64,000 nucleotides of DNA. Origin: Polytrichum commune (Eukaryota > Streptophyta > Polytrichopsida > Polytrichales > Polytrichaceae). Location: assembly GCA_950295325.1 (NCBI GenBank), contig OX485804.1, positions 29,760,001-29,824,000 on the forward strand. The letters run 5' to 3'. The translations under genes were made by a program, and so were the position numbers. Of the stretch, positions 33,850 through 47,060 are shown in pieces (the stretch's first letter is position 1; each line of letters opens with the position of its first letter). A model generated the notes under the pieces. The model saw only the letters and a program-made list of their open reading frames with translations, made no database searches and had not been told where the DNA came from.

Positions 33850-35035
33850 GTGACACAAATGATCACATTTCATCTGTAAAAAATGTCATGTTTTCGTGAT
33901 GACATTTGTTCATTCATTGTTTTCGGGCAACCCCACATGTTGTGCTCCGTCGTTGCAAAGCTTGCAAGAAATGCAACACAAGATTTTGATTTCTCTCACA
34001 TTTTGCTAACAATTTGTAGCATGTTCGACCATGCATATGCTAACACGAAGAAAACCTCTCTAACATTTATGACAAGCAGCCAACTATGTTGAGTATGCAT
34101 CAGGTGCATCCAACAACTTCATAGTGTGTGTGTATGTGTGTATATGCGTGTGTTCTTAAAAGCACAAGAAACCATCATAACCTACCTACTTTGAAATGTT
34201 TCAGGATGTTGTAAGTCAACGTAGCATTGCTTCACTTGGAGAATGGTATCTTACAAGACATAACCTAAGAAGACAAAGGTGTATAAATGAAATAAACAAA
34301 TGAAGTTACGGGATTGTACGGTCTTCTATTATGTGTCGTATATTTATGAGAAGCTTGGTACCTTTTGAGGTGGGTGTAACTTATAGCATTCTTCATGTCA
34401 CTCAGATTGTTTAGTGGGACCCAAGAATCACAATGTGTTGTCAATGTATACAACTTTTGACTTGTTCCGGGTATGTTGATGTCGAATGGAACTTGAATGG
34501 CATCGGCTCACAACACTAGCATTAGGAAGAGAGCACGGAGTTGTTCATGGAGGATGTTATTTGAAGCTCTTACCTTTTGATTCCTTACTATTTGAGTTGT
34601 AAAGTCACATGCAAGAACATGATCATCAAAAGTTCATCCTCCAAAGTGGATTAACCTTTGACATCAAGTTCGCAAATTTTGGTCTAGGTCTAAGGTATGA
34701 AACATATATCACTTTCACGCCAAATCTCAATAATACCCACTAAAGGAATACTCTTCATGTTTGAGAAGTCAATATGCAAACTTGGCCTAGTCTAAAAGCA
34801 AGGTCCATGAAGGGGTGTTTTGGACACTAATTTTTATGAACTTGGATTATGATGTAGATTGCCCTCAGCCTAAGCCATCAACCATAGATACGACACAACA
34901 TGCTTTGAAATTCTCACCATGTCGACTTGGAACTTTGCATTATGTAAATGCACTCGTCTTTCTCGTACCTATAAGTTGAGCCACTAGAGGCCACATAGGG
35001 AGGCTTCAACAGTCTTTGAAATAAATGGTGCTATA
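33850..35035. other. Intergenic DNA, no gene seen
   Basis: Frames of 62-69 aa only. Nothing recognised. Confidence 0.4.
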
Positions 35036-35039
35036 CTTA

Positions 35040-35312
35040 GGATGCGTTTACATAAGGTTTTGGGTCCAAAAAAATTGGGGTCCAAATACCCCTTAAACAA
35101 GCCTTACTTTTGAACTCAAAATTTGGCCCTCAAACAAGGAAGTGCATTGTCTTGATTAAAGTCTATGGATATGCGGTAGGAAGTAATGCCACATTAGCAC
35201 CACTTCATTTTTTTCATACCTTGGACCTAAACCCTAATGTAAAATCATTGGGTTCGTTTTCACCCTTGGCGAATAGGATTGCTCAATTTTGGAGGTTCTT
35301 TTGATCTTGGAC
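35040..35312. mobile_element. MITE family H3, copy 1
   Basis: Contains GGTTTTGGGTCCAAA at the left, ACCTTGGACCTAAACCCTAA inside and GATCTTGGACC at the right. It shares AATGCCAC, TTTTTTTCATA and CTTGGACC blocks in order with 46,564-46,889. Abuts an M1 copy. Confidence 0.5.
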
Positions 35313-35692
35313 CTTAAGGCACGTGGGTGTTATTTTGTTTGGCTTTCATGTTCTCCAACTTGTACCAATTACCATATTAGATCTACACAATGAGCATTAA
35401 CAAATCTACAATGAAGCATCAACAAACATCAAATTGAAATTCAGACCTTCCTTAATTTAATTATGCTTACGGTTATTGGAAACACTTGTTTGTCGATTTC
35501 TTGATTGAATGTATATATCCTCCCAATCATGCTCAGTATTGAGTATAGAGTAGTTAATTAAATACGAAGATGCACTCCAATCTCTTTAAAATGTGTCTCT
35601 TCACAGTGTTTGTTCTTTGAATCTCACCTTACCACACACCAACCAAATATAGGTTGTCCAACTAAGAATAGTTACCAAAAACACCCACATAA
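35313..35692. mobile_element. MITE family M1, copy 3
   Basis: The left end is CTTAAGGCACGTGGGTGTTA; the right end is AAACACCCACATAA. The interior AACCAAATATAGGTTGTCCA is typical of the family. Confidence 0.65.
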
Positions 35693-35712
35693 TTTAGTAG
35701 TGTAAATCTACC

Positions 35713-36096
35713 CTTAAGGTATGTGGGTGTTATTTGGTTCAGTTTTCAAGTTCTCTGACTTCTACCAATTAAATTTCCACACAAAAAAACTCGTGTTACA
35801 TTAGAAAATCTACGAATGAACATATGCAAAAAAACTGGATTGAAAACTGAACCTCCTTTGATTCAGTTATGGTTATCAAAAGTGCATGTTTACTGATTTC
35901 TTGATTAGAGACATTCGTCCTCCCAATCGTGTTCACTATTGAGTCTAGAGTAGTTCTTAATATTAACAAACGTTGTCCAATCTCTTTTAAACACGCGTTT
36001 TTTATGATGTTTGCTCTTCGATCCTCACCAAACCACTTACCAACCAAATGTAGGGGTCCAAATAAGGGAACGAGCCACTTAAGACCCATCTACCTT
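35713..36096. mobile_element. MITE family M1, copy 4
   Basis: The left end is TTAAGGTATGTGGGTGTTAT; the right end is CTTAAGACCCATCTACCTTA. It is in tandem orientation with copy 3 about 20 bp away and strongly similar along its length. Confidence 0.7.
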
Positions 36097-36631
36097 ATAT
36101 TGTTCTTCATACCGTTCCCATACTCTAAAGCATAAGTCTCATTGAAGTGAGAGGGGGGGGGGGTGACCTCATCAAGGGGTCCCAACCCGTGCCGCTTGGA
36201 TGGATGATGGGACACGTGCGGGACAAGGACACGAATGAACTCCGTGACTCTCCCGTACCCGAACCGTCCCGTGATAGTCTTTGAGGTGACCTCCACTTTG
36301 GAGTCGGAATCCTAGCTAGACTTCAAACATTCTCGTGGTCTTTCTTCTTTTTTGACCCGTAAATGCTTTTAGCATGTTCATATTGACTTTGTATTCTTGT
36401 TTGTTTTCTCCTTAGAGTGGATGATATGAACCTTTCATCATCAAGTTACTTTGTGTGTCCGGGTTTCAAGAAAAATAACAATGTAAGACAACAATTTATC
36501 ACTATCTATGAGAAGAAAAAAAAATGGCATGTTAAAATCTACATTCACAAATGTACGATTTCAAGACATTGTATGTAGTGAAGAGGCCCAAATCAGGCTC
36601 AAAATCATTTAGAGGTTAAGTTTGTTTTTAT

Positions 36632-37012
36632 AATGTATGCGAGTCTTATTCAGTTAGTTCTTCTTGTTCTCCATCTTCTATTGAAATTCACGTCTGAAAG
36701 TTCGTGTTCCTTTAGCAATTGTAGGATGAAACATCGACAAAAATTGGATTGAAAATTGAACCTCGCCTAATAAGGCTATGGTTATTAGAAGTGTGTGTAT
36801 GTAGATTTCTTATCTTAATGAATAGGTGCCTTCAATTTTGTTCACTACAGAGTGTAGAGTAGTGTATAAAATTTGAAAACGTAGTCCAATCTACTTTGAA
36901 CATGTGTCTTTATTGTATGTGTTTGAAGATCCACACCCAACCATGGGTAAACTACATGCCATTCAGATGCACTTGTTTGATGAAGAAAAGTAATTGAATG
37001 ACACATGCATAC
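36632..37012. mobile_element. MITE family M1, copy 5
   Basis: The left end is ATGTATGCGAGTCTTATTCA; the right end is TAATTGAATGACACATGCAT. Same orientation as copies 3 and 4. Confidence 0.65.
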
Positions 37013-37019
37013 CATATAT

Positions 37020-38090
37020 GTATACTATCAATTGCAAAGTGTCATGATTTTATTTGGATTTTTTTTTTGGGCACAAATTGAAACATGATTTTATTGGTGT
37101 CAACACTTACAAGTCACATTTTCAACCCGTTTTGTGGCTTTATTATCTTATCAAAACTCATCCAATTTCTCTTCACATCTATCATATTGTTTTCAGAACA
37201 TAAAATAATATTATACGATGGATGGGTTTCTAATAAGCTTGAGAGTAGGGTTTGAAGTGATAGGAAGTGATGGTGTTTCAATGGTATGGAGTGGAAAGTA
37301 GTTGCATATAGCTTACACAAACATCACACCCCAAAAAATGGGCCTCATGATAGATAAATTGGACGAGAAGTAGAGATGAATTGCAATTGCGGTTAGGGTG
37401 TGAAGAAAGCCTTATGCAAAGGTGCACAAGGTTGCAAGGGGCATAATTGGGGAACGTGAAGGTGCATGAAACCTCAAATGCATGGAGATTATGCATTTTG
37501 AAAGTCCAATTTTATGCACGTTACCTACGACTTTGAACTCGAATGTGCTCAAACCACCTCGGTTGCCATCGCAACATTGGCTCAAATCCACTAGGTGAAT
37601 ATCCAAGTTGTCCTCTCACTTAGGATCCAACTTAGAAGTCGAGGTACGCTAGCCTAGATGTGGGAAAAAAACCAAGCAATGAATCTATGAGGAATTTGGT
37701 CATACCAAAGCCCTTTCATCATAATATGTTACTTTACCTAGTTTGGGGTAACATAGATGTATTAGAGTTAACAAGAAAAGTACGGGGATCGGTTGGGGTC
37801 GAATTATCTAAATGGTCCCTTGTTTGAGTGTAACCATAAAGTTTTGGAAAGCTTCTTTGAGTTTTGGACGTCGACATGTTTTTATCTTTATGTAATTAAG
37901 AATCTTCTCATTATCCTTGTCATTTATGTGCACATGCATCTCTTTGCTCCTCTCACCACTTGTGTGCTCCTCAAACATAATCAAACTTAAGAAATAATCT
38001 AAAAATTTCTCGAAATTTTTTTTGCCCCAAAGTAGAGCAAGATGACTTCCCTTCCCGATTTTATTTTGAAGTCACTAATATAATTGTTGC
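37020..38090. other. Intergenic DNA, no gene seen
   Basis: Frames of 60-72 aa with no domain. No clear repeat. Confidence 0.4.
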
Positions 38091-38109
38091 GGACCTTAGA
38101 CAACTGCCA

Positions 38110-38480
38110 TATTAACTATAGTTAACTAGATTTTTCTATACATTTCAGGGAACAACTATAATTAACTATAAAAACTCAAAGTATTATCATATATTCGAGG
38201 AAGTTTGCTTCAATTGAGGGTCTTTCATATGCTCGAGCCACCGAGGATCATCAAGAAACACCTTTATATGATCACCCACAATGTTGGGCTTCATAACAAC
38301 CTTCGTGTACACCACCAACACAAATAACACACTAGTGACACTACAACATTACAACATAATTCCGTGAATAGGATGTGGTCAACTATAGTTAACTAGATTC
38401 TCTACCATACCGAATTTAAAACAACTATAGTTAACTACATTTTCTACAAGTCAAATCGCGAACAACTATAGTTACGAAAG
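38110..38480. repeat. Cluster of AACTATAGTTAACTA motifs
   Basis: AACTATAGTT(AACTA) occurs at about 38,114, 38,380, 38,422 and 38,464, with the variant AACTATAATTAACTATA at 38,154. Three copies are followed by ATTTTTCTATA, ATTCTCTACCA or ATTTTCTACAA, so the repeated unit is about 26 bp. The core is a perfect palindrome. Confidence 0.75.
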
Positions 38481-38688
38481 GCGACTACTTAACTAACAGT
38501 TGAATCAATTGGTTAGTTGTTCAAGGTCTGAATTGTTGGAAGTGGCAAATATGGGAGATACCATCCAAAAACTTGAGTTGGTCCAACTTGGTCCCCAATT
38601 TATTTTGGTGGCTTTTGGTTAACTCTATTATACCTACACATCGAAGACTTATGGTTATTTGCAACTCCAAAACCTACACCAAAGTTCA

Positions 38689-38692
<4 letters not shown>

Positions 38693-38768
<76 letters not shown>
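38693..38768. repeat. (CT)38 microsatellite
   Basis: 76 bp of uninterrupted CT, the longest simple repeat in the window. Confidence 0.98.
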
Positions 38769-38772
<4 letters not shown>

Positions 38773-38809
38773 ACGAAATAATTTAGATTGATAAAATAAG
38801 CATGAAATA

Positions 38810-39229
38810 GAGTTACTCTTGAAGTAAGGCATATTAAACCATGGGTTTAGTCTCAAACCATGAGTTTACGAGAGTTAACACAAAGTCACCCAAATTTTCT
38901 TGATGCTCAACTTACCATGCATAGAGAGTGGTACCAAACTATTAAAAATTAGTTTCCTAGCCTTGTCCTACTAGGATGGGTGGGCCGAGCTAGTCTTGCA
39001 TAGACCGATGTGGGATTGAGGATAATGGGTCCCATGTGCATACCCTATTTTAAATCCTAAAATTCTCTCAAAGTTTGAGAGGTGGACAAGGAGGTCCCAA
39101 AAGTTTCACCTGACTTTCAAAATAGGCTTTGATGCACGATGAGCTTAATGAGTTCTTAATCGACAATTTTCTCAAAGAAGGATCAAATGGTTCCATCTTT
39201 CTTCGAGGGACGTTACGATGACTCTAATA
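38810..39229 (+). repeat. R420 repeat, tandem copy 1
   Basis: About 420 bp beginning near AAATAGAGTTACTC and containing AAACCATGGGTTTAGTCTC, GACCGATGTGGGATTG and GAGAGGTGGACAAGGAGGTC. It is followed directly by a second copy. Confidence 0.75.
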
Positions 39230-39662
39230 GAGTTATGTGTAAAGTAAAGTGGATGAAAACATGGGTTAGTCCCAAACCATTATTTCATAAGAAATAACTC
39301 AAAGTCACTCAAGTTTTCTTAATGCTTAAATTATCATCCACAAGGAGTGGTGTGGGGCTATTAAAAGCCATATTCCTAGCTTGTCATGCTAGCATGGCTG
39401 GGCCATGCTAGCCTTGCATAGGCCGATCAAAGGTGAGGAGAATTGGTCCCATACGCATACCCTTTCTTAGATCCTAAAATTCTCTCAAAATTTAAGAGGT
39501 GAAAAGAAGAGGTCTCAAAATTTGCACCCAACTTTCAATATAAGCTCCAAAACATGATGAACTAACGAACTCTCAATAAAAAGTTTTCGCAAAGAAGGAT
39601 CAAACCCACGATTTTGTCCCTCATCGAGGGACTTTATAGTTAACTCTAATATGCTCTAGATA
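39230..39662 (+). repeat. R420 repeat, tandem copy 2
   Basis: A direct tandem of copy 1, with the junction CTCTAATAGAGTTATG. It contains GGGTTAGTCCCAAACCATTA and AAACCCACGATTTTGTCCC. The GATGTGGGA-type motif of copy 1 recalls the CCCACATCGG motif found in some short plant LTR elements (TRIMs), but no PBS or PPT was identified. Confidence 0.75.
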
Positions 39663-42400
39663 TCATAAGCACAAGCATGCATGTGAGCCAAGTTGTGGTT
39701 TTTGCAAGGTAGAAAGCGACTACCTTCTTAACAAAATCCTTTTGATTTGGAGCCAACAATGACGTCAAATTAGCATTTCATGAGGTGTTCTCAAATCCAA
39801 GCGGGTGCCAAAGTGGTGGGACACATATCCACCGTCTATAAGGAGAGCAAAGGGGGACTAATAATGTGTGGGAAAAGGGTCTACGATAGTGTAAAGGTCA
39901 CGCAAGTACATTTGATGCCCAAGGGCAAAAGGAGGGCTACGGTTACACAATTGAGTTAAATACTATATTTTGGCGAGGGTCCACTTGCTCTTTCTCCCTT
40001 TACCCATTTTCTTACTTGTCACATTGTCGACTCCTCCTCAAACATGCCGACCCGACTCTAAGTTACCCTATTGTGGGGCACGACACCCACGTCCCAAGAA
40101 TCATTCATCCACCTACCCGTCCATCCGTTCCTTCTCCGCTCACATTTCATCCTTTCGCATTGCCACCCGATTGTTGCTCCCAAACCCCGATTGAATTCGT
40201 TGAAAAGCTTTAAGTTACATCTTACACCGTTCGAAGGGCATGTGTCATTCTTGGTATTGGGCCCTACCCTCGAGGGAGGACACGTACTTTGAGTCGGGCT
40301 AACATGTGCACTTGGGCCCACTTTATCCTCTCCCCTCGAACTTTGATCCATGGCAAAGCTATAGCCCATATATAGCTCCCCATTCAAATACTAGGGGATT
40401 CAAAACCGAGGCTCTAAGAAGAAGAAGAAGAAGTAAAAACAACACATGACAAAAAAGAATTACACTAAATGGAGCTAGTGTGGGTTGTCATTTGAAAAAC
40501 TTCACTCACCTTCGTTCGAAATTGTCCCCTTCATTGTCCACGAGCCTTCGAGGATGACGACTAGTTCATTGGCCTTTTATTCTATTTTATGTAATACCCT
40601 TCCATTCCTTCCAATTTTGTAACGTATAGTGAGTATAGTAACAACCAAGAGTTGGCATTGTTTAGCCCTTGTAATGTGGTTCACAAGACGGATGCAAACG
40701 TAACACGTCTAGTGCTTCCCCGTTTTGTATTGGAATGTGAGTATATTAATGTAAAATGCATAGCCCTCCTTATAAAACAAACTTGTTGATATCAACTTTG
40801 CGAGGAATAGGTCACATCCACATGAGGGGTGGCATAAACCCAAACCCACTTTGCAAGTCCCATGTGAGGTATTTTCGAGTTACTAGTTAGTACAAGCATA
40901 GTACTTGATTCTCGACATGCCGTAAAGTAAGCGAGCCTAAAATGGACGCATTTAGCTTTGCATCCACTCCTCTAGGATATGAAACATGCGATTAGTGTGA
41001 GATAACAAGCCATTCAAATAAAGTCCATAGCCATGTTTCTTGTAAATTTTGGAGCTTGTATGAAAATCTTGCACATCGTCAAAGTGAATGTTGTCTTTCT
41101 TAACAAATGATCATATAGGTCTCCTTTCCCCCCTCTCAAAAAGTGTTGATTGTTGAACCCATTCATCTTTTTAGCATGCATTCCAATCTCTCTTTGAAAC
41201 ACATATATTTTTTATGCTCATTCTCAAGACATCACTTGACCACGCATCACTCAAATATAGGTGTTTGATTAAAAGAAGTGAACGAATAAGTCCCATTGAC
41301 TTTATTTTAACAATACATTGTTGTCGTGCTAATTTATTTGTTTCCCTAGTTAATCAGGATTTGAGTGGATATAGGGTCTCCTACAAACGAGAAATTTCCA
41401 ACCGAGTAAGTATGAAAAGAATATTATATCGAGATATCATAAAGTAGTGATAGGAAGGACCATAGTATGATAGAATCATACATGATCCTCGAGATATGCA
41501 CATGCTTTTGAGGAGGTGTACAAGGCTATGAAAATAAAGTAAAGGCCCCCATAACATATATTTTGTGATACTATAACTCTGTTGGATTTTTCTAACTTTT
41601 TACTCATCTTGAATTAGATATCAAACACAACTCTTGTCTTGAATCATTTTTGTGTGATACATAATTGCATGATGCTTTGAATGGTTTGTATTACCTCCAA
41701 GGTGTTTGTAGTGGATGGTATTTACTCTTGCACAACTACAACATTGAAGTTCGGTTGTGATCTCATTTGTTCGGCCATCAAGGAGTGATTCCTTGGCTTT
41801 AGATATAGTACCACTTTTCTAAAATTCTTGCTTAACTTTGTAGTCTTGTTGCATGTGGATTGATTGGGATATCGTTGTGCATTCGAAGTGTGGTTGGTGG
41901 TGAATAAGTCTGAGTGATTTGCTCTCTTGTGAAGGAAGCCAAGGTGGTTGGTTGGTCTTGTAAGTGCATACATTGGCATAGAGTGAATTTTTGATCGTGG
42001 TTGTTATCTTGCCTTGGATGCAAAACCTATGTTCAAACTGTGATTTAAAATTATAGTTTTCTTGACGATGAACTGACAACGAAGACTCTTATATGTTGTA
42101 ACTATTGTCTAGGGTATCATTCCAATTACTTGTTGACATTTATGGGACATCAAAGTATGTGTGTTAATCTCATAAAGCAAGTGTTGGGGAAGAGAGGTGA
42201 ATCCTCGATTCCAAAGCAAGTATTTACCTAGTTGACTCTTTTGAAATTCATAAACAATCAATACAATGTTTTGAATGCAATTGTGCATTATGTCTCTTGA
42301 TTGAGATACTTTGAATGAATGTAACTTTTGCTTTTGGGGAGTCGACGAGTCGTGATGTCCACAAGTTAAGTATATTGTTGCTCATTACCTATTTGGCAAT
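39663..42400. other. Mostly unassigned DNA; possible promoter-like segment
   Basis: 40,366-40,375 has a TATA-like CATATATAGC preceded by a C-rich segment and followed by (GAA/AAG)n at 40,417-40,434. This could be an LTR remnant or nothing. 41,190-41,345 has a partial M1 copy (CACTCAAATATAGGTG). Frames of 62-109 aa show no domains. Confidence 0.35.
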
Positions 42401-42426
42401 CGTACCAATATTGGTTCTTATGATTG

Positions 42427-43153
42427 CCCGGGTAGGGCACTCATACATGTATTTAATAACCCATTTGCGACATAAGGGTATTTATCATGGGGCTATTTAT
42501 CTAAGAAATTGGAATTCTTTACACCCTATCAGTACATATAGATCTAAATTTTTTCATTTTAGATGACCCTATTTGTATTTATAAAGCCGCAAGTGAACTA
42601 GTTTCTAGTACCCTATGTTCCTTATATTTTTTTTATTTGACCCCATGAATGATGAATCATAGGACTCTTGAAAGTTTGTAGTGAAAATTCAATAAACCAT
42701 GTCTAGACTGAAGACATCAAACAATGTACCAAAACATAAAAACTTGAAGCATTATTAGGACCTCCTATTGTTCCAAAACATACATCAAGCAATGTTCAAA
42801 TCAAACAAACTTGAGAGAAGTACCAAAATCAAAAATATGAACATCTAAGCTCATTCGGGAATTTGGATTGAAAATGGATAGTTTTTCATCCATTGACCAT
42901 CATAAAATGCATTGTATACCTCTGCCTCAATATTTTTTTCTCTACCTACTATTCCCAACCCTATTTTAGATTGAAAGAATTGATAAATTGATGCATTATA
43001 TGGTACCCTTATTTTTTTATACACACAACTTTGTAATTGAAGAGGTGCTTCATTACATCGAAGAATTGTATAAATTTTCTCACAAATGAATAAAAAATAC
43101 CCTACATTCTTTCTCACATGGTTTAATAAAATTTCGCGAGTGCCCTACCTGGG
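42427..43153. mobile_element. Non-autonomous hAT-like element
   Basis: 727 bp with 16-bp TIRs: left CCCGGGTAGGGCACTC, right reverse-complemented CCCAGGTAGGGCACTC (15/16). Similarity extends more weakly over ~60 bp (AATAACCCATTTGCGAC...AAGGGTATTT versus its inverted partner). The flanking 8-bp duplication is TATGATTG (42,419-42,426) / TATGAGTG (43,154-43,161), 7/8, the TSD size of hAT elements. No transposase. Confidence 0.7.
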
Positions 43154-44335
43154 TATGAGTGATAATTCTTGTAGGGTTCATTGCATACTTGGTAAAAATC
43201 TCAATACAATATCATTAATTAAAAAGGATGTCAAACCCACACATTCGTACTTTGAAAGAAAAGAAGACAAAGGGAAAAAAAACTTGATGAATGTGGAGGT
43301 GTTTGAAGCTTTGTTGGACAACATGAAGTCCATATGCATGTGGAATTTGCATGGATGCATCTTACGTACATCAAGTGCAACGGATTTGCATTGCTTTGAA
43401 ATAAGGAATCCATTGAACAAGATATATTGTGCTTATGTGTTGGATACATTTCCATTGGTTCTCAATAAACAAAGCTCATGTGTCATGGACCGTCTTCCTA
43501 TAAATATCGAAAATACCACATTTTAGTTGTTTGGATTGACATGGAAAGGTGGAATGGTTCTCATACACCACATTGAAAGGAGCCACTCCACAAAGACTTG
43601 AATATACCTACATGTTTTGCAACTATACATAGGTCCGCACCACTTCAATTTGAGCACTAACTCCAACAAACATTTACTTGTAAAAGCTACAATTATGTGT
43701 TTGTGGTTCTCAAATGCTTCCATGGTGTAGTCATCACATCATTTAAGGGTACACTACGAGAATTTAGTGTGGTACCATCGGTTCTCTTCCCATTAAATGG
43801 TTATGAAATCTATGGACGTGGATTTCAAATCTACCATATGCATAGATCATAAAACTTTAAGCTAGAAGAGAATTGCGATATACTTTGCTCATACTATTCA
43901 TCATGAGAGTTGTGATTTAGTGTGGCTCGTATTCTTCATCATGAATCCATGCAAACGATCTTGCAATCATTGGGTGGCAACAATTTTTGTTTTGTTTTTT
44001 TTTGGGGGGGGGGGGGGTAAAGGATGTTTGTTTATAGATGACAAATCATGCAAACCACTCTTATCAACATGGCATATCAATCTCCATTGCCATAGTAAAT
44101 AAGATGCATAGTGTTGTGGGAAGACCACGTGATCCTTGTAGTGACAATACCACCAAACGGGGCCACTTCCGGGAGTTGCCAATATTCTCCCTCCCACAAA
44201 GTGGCTCCATTAACAAGACTTTGGGTTTGGTTCTTGGCAAGGCATGCCATGTGATCCATGCTATAGTAGCCCTTTTTACCTACTTACACGCATTCAAGGA
44301 AATGGGATTTTAGATTCATCCATGTCGCCCACTAA
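43154..44335. other. Unassigned DNA with a 146-aa frame of unknown status
   Basis: A plus frame at 43,086-43,526 (146 aa, starting MNKKYPTFFLTWFNKISRVP) begins inside the right end of the hAT-like element and continues 360 bp beyond. It has no recognisable domain, no promoter features and overlaps two minus frames of 74-80 aa. It is probably chance, and a T9-G14 tract lies at 43,995-44,017. Confidence 0.3.
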
Positions 44336-45278
44336 AGGCCGGTTTACACCATGGACCATGAAGTCAGACCATGGAAGATGACATTTTTCCATGGTCCGAT
44401 TTCTTAAAAAAAATTTACAAGGGCTTTGGGCCCCTCACTAGGTGTAAACCGGATGTGGACCAAGAAGAATGACCATGCACCACAAAGTGAATGCGATGAT
44501 TTTTTTAATATATGCCCAAAAAGGTTATTCTTGAAAAAATTAAAGTTTGATCATTCTCTTGTCTTCTCTTGGACTTTACTTGTCTTCACTTCTTCGTAAA
44601 TGTGTCGAAGATATGGCTTGCAAATCTTCTCACAACAATTTTTACAAAAAAAATGAGCGATTTAATTTGTACATGTTCAGTGTAATTTACATGTGACATG
44701 TACCTTGTGTTGTACATTGAGCATTATTTGCAACCCGCTTCACCATGTGTACTCAAATTCTTGAGTTCTACATGTCCCACATTGTTTGATGAAACATGTG
44801 ATCAAGTTTAAAGGGTAGGGCATGAAAGAAATGGTATGTCTCATGGGCTATGATATGATCTAGGCACATAGAGGGCGGACTTGCTTCTCAAGTTTCATTA
44901 CATCATGTAGATGATGAAAAGCGTGCCTTGTGAGCCTTACCTAGTGGGGAGAGTTGTATATAAAGCCCTAGAAAAAATCATTAAATAAATAAATAAATAA
45001 ATAAATTATTATAATAACGATATTCCTCTGCCATTGGCCCTGCTTTTTCCTACTAAACTGCCTCTCTTGCCTCTCTCATCGCAAAACCCGTTGGACCTTG
45101 TCAGTGTATTAATTAGGCCTTAAATTATGGCTTTTAGGGACCTCGACCTCCATGGTCACTCTACCATTTTTTTCCCTTAATGTAAACCAAAAGGGTCCCG
45201 GGACGAGTTCAACAACCAATCAACAACGCTCTTACAACGCCTTGGGACGACTTCTTGGTCCATGGTGTGAACCGACCC
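44336..45278. mobile_element. Harbinger-like element family H2 (943 bp)
   Basis: TIRs: left AGGCCGGTTTACACCATGGA, right reverse-complemented GGGTCGGTTCACACCATGGA, both continuing CCAWGAAGTC. Perfect TAA duplications flank it (44,333-44,335 and 45,279-45,281). The interior has (AAAT)n at 44,984-45,004 and no transposase. Confidence 0.75.
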
Positions 45279-45281
45279 TAA

Positions 45282-46560
45282 CTTCAGTGTCATCTTCAAT
45301 TGTCCCCTAATAGTTGAGAATATTTTTTTGGTCGAAGTAGTCATCTTTTCCCAAGCATGGAAAATACACGTTTACACTATACTTTCTTAATATCAGACAT
45401 GTGAACAATTGAAAGTGATTGTGTGAGAAATCCCAACTTTACAAAGATGACATTCATATGGTTAGATCCACCATGAGAGGTACATATTGGTAATTAAAAA
45501 GCTTCTACACCAACGTGACGTTTTCGAGGTGATTTTGAGGAAATTTTGCTTCAACCATTAGTGGGAAAAGACCTCCACTAATACAATAACCATGAGCTTT
45601 TAGGACACCTCTAAAGATCAACTAAAATTGAGTACATAGAATAATACTATGATCTATGTTGTTTTGTCAAACTAATTGTGGGTTTTAGGTAGATCCATAC
45701 AAACCCAACGATCAACTACATCCTACAACTCAAAACAACTTTGGGTTCACCCTCAATTCCACTATTCCGTGAGGGTTTTTATTTATATAAACATCAAAAA
45801 GCATTCAACGCAATTGAACGATATGGATGAAAAAGGATAAACTCCGTCAGATCGTACAACTGTTTCAACCATCAAAGTTTCAGAAATTGTAAGATCCATA
45901 ACACATATTCGACTGGAGGTACGATTTCAGCAACACTGGAGTCTACTTTGAGAAGATACAAAAATAAAATGAAAAGATGGGTTACATATCAAAGTTAGGG
46001 CTTGTGAAAAATTCGACCGTCGATTAAAGATGGGAATTTCGGTTAATCATAATTATTTTTATAAACAAAAGTGCAGTTTGAAGAGAATTGTTTTCAAGTT
46101 TTAGTAATACTAAGACCCTAAAAAGGGCTACAGAATACTTTGGCCACCAAAATCTCTTCAGTTTTTAAAAGCGACGCTGTGGATGTCTTTCTTTATGTAG
46201 AAAGTAAAAAAATACTTTGCAAAACTTAAGACCATCTGGACATAATTGAATGTGTAAAATTTCATCTCCAAAGTATGAGTGATGTTGGGAATAAATGAAT
46301 AATCAGGGTCATCCTTAAAAATCAGGAAAATCTAAACCCGTCCTATGTTGCTCAAATCGTTTAAAGACGTGTGGGAATGATGTGTTGTAGTAATGGCAAA
46401 TTTCTTTAGTTGAATCAATTTGAGTTTGTTAAGATCTTTTAAATCCGCTCCAAGTGTCTTTCGCAAACACATAGATGCATCATTCGTAAGGTCGCATGCT
46501 TTATCAAACCCTAACTTTGGATTCACACGCAAGCTCATGTCCGTTTGCCGTCACCCCTTA
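45282..46560. other. Intergenic DNA, no gene seen
   Basis: No frame or repeat worth naming. Confidence 0.4.
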
Positions 46561-46563
46561 CAA

Positions 46564-46889
46564 GTGGTTTACATCATGGTCCAGGTTCGAGAAACTTGGT
46601 GTCCAAAACACAACTTAATGGATCTCATTTTCCAGCTCAAGAGTAAGCAGTACATACAATGAGATTAAACTTGAGCTTGAAGTTTGGTTTCTCAAACTAG
46701 ACAACGTTTTATCTTGAGTTACGACCGTCGAGAGTCGATTGGAAAGCAATGCCACTTTTTCTTTTTCTTTTTTTCATATCTTGGACCAAACTGCTAGTGT
46801 AAACTCCTTGGATCCAAAATCTTGCTCTTAACCAGTAGGACCACATGACTTTGGAGTTTAATTGGTCTTGGACCCTAGTGTAAACCCAC
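46564..46889. mobile_element. MITE family H3, copy 2
   Basis: The left end is GTGGTTTACATCATGGTCCA; the right end reverse-complemented is GGGTTTACACTAGGGTCCAA. The ends resemble those of H2 (GGTTTACACCATGGACC), suggesting related elements. Confidence 0.55.
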
Positions 46890-47060
46890 ATTAAGTGACC
46901 GTATGCATTGAAAGTCGGTATCGTTGGGAAACCCATCCATGGCCAAACATAGAATAGGTATAGTGGCTCAACCGGCGAGGGGCCATTTGGTGGCGGCATA
47001 TTTGTAATGAGTGGCTTTAGTTGGTAAGCTAGCAATCCAAGTGGACGAAGAATAACTCAA

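Noticed and set aside
40030-40434. TATA-containing segment as an LTR or gene promoter
   Set aside because: No matching second LTR, primer-binding site or downstream frame was found.
43086-43526. 146-aa plus-strand frame
   Set aside because: It crosses the end of a hAT-like element, has no domain, no promoter features and no splice context; kept only as unassigned DNA.
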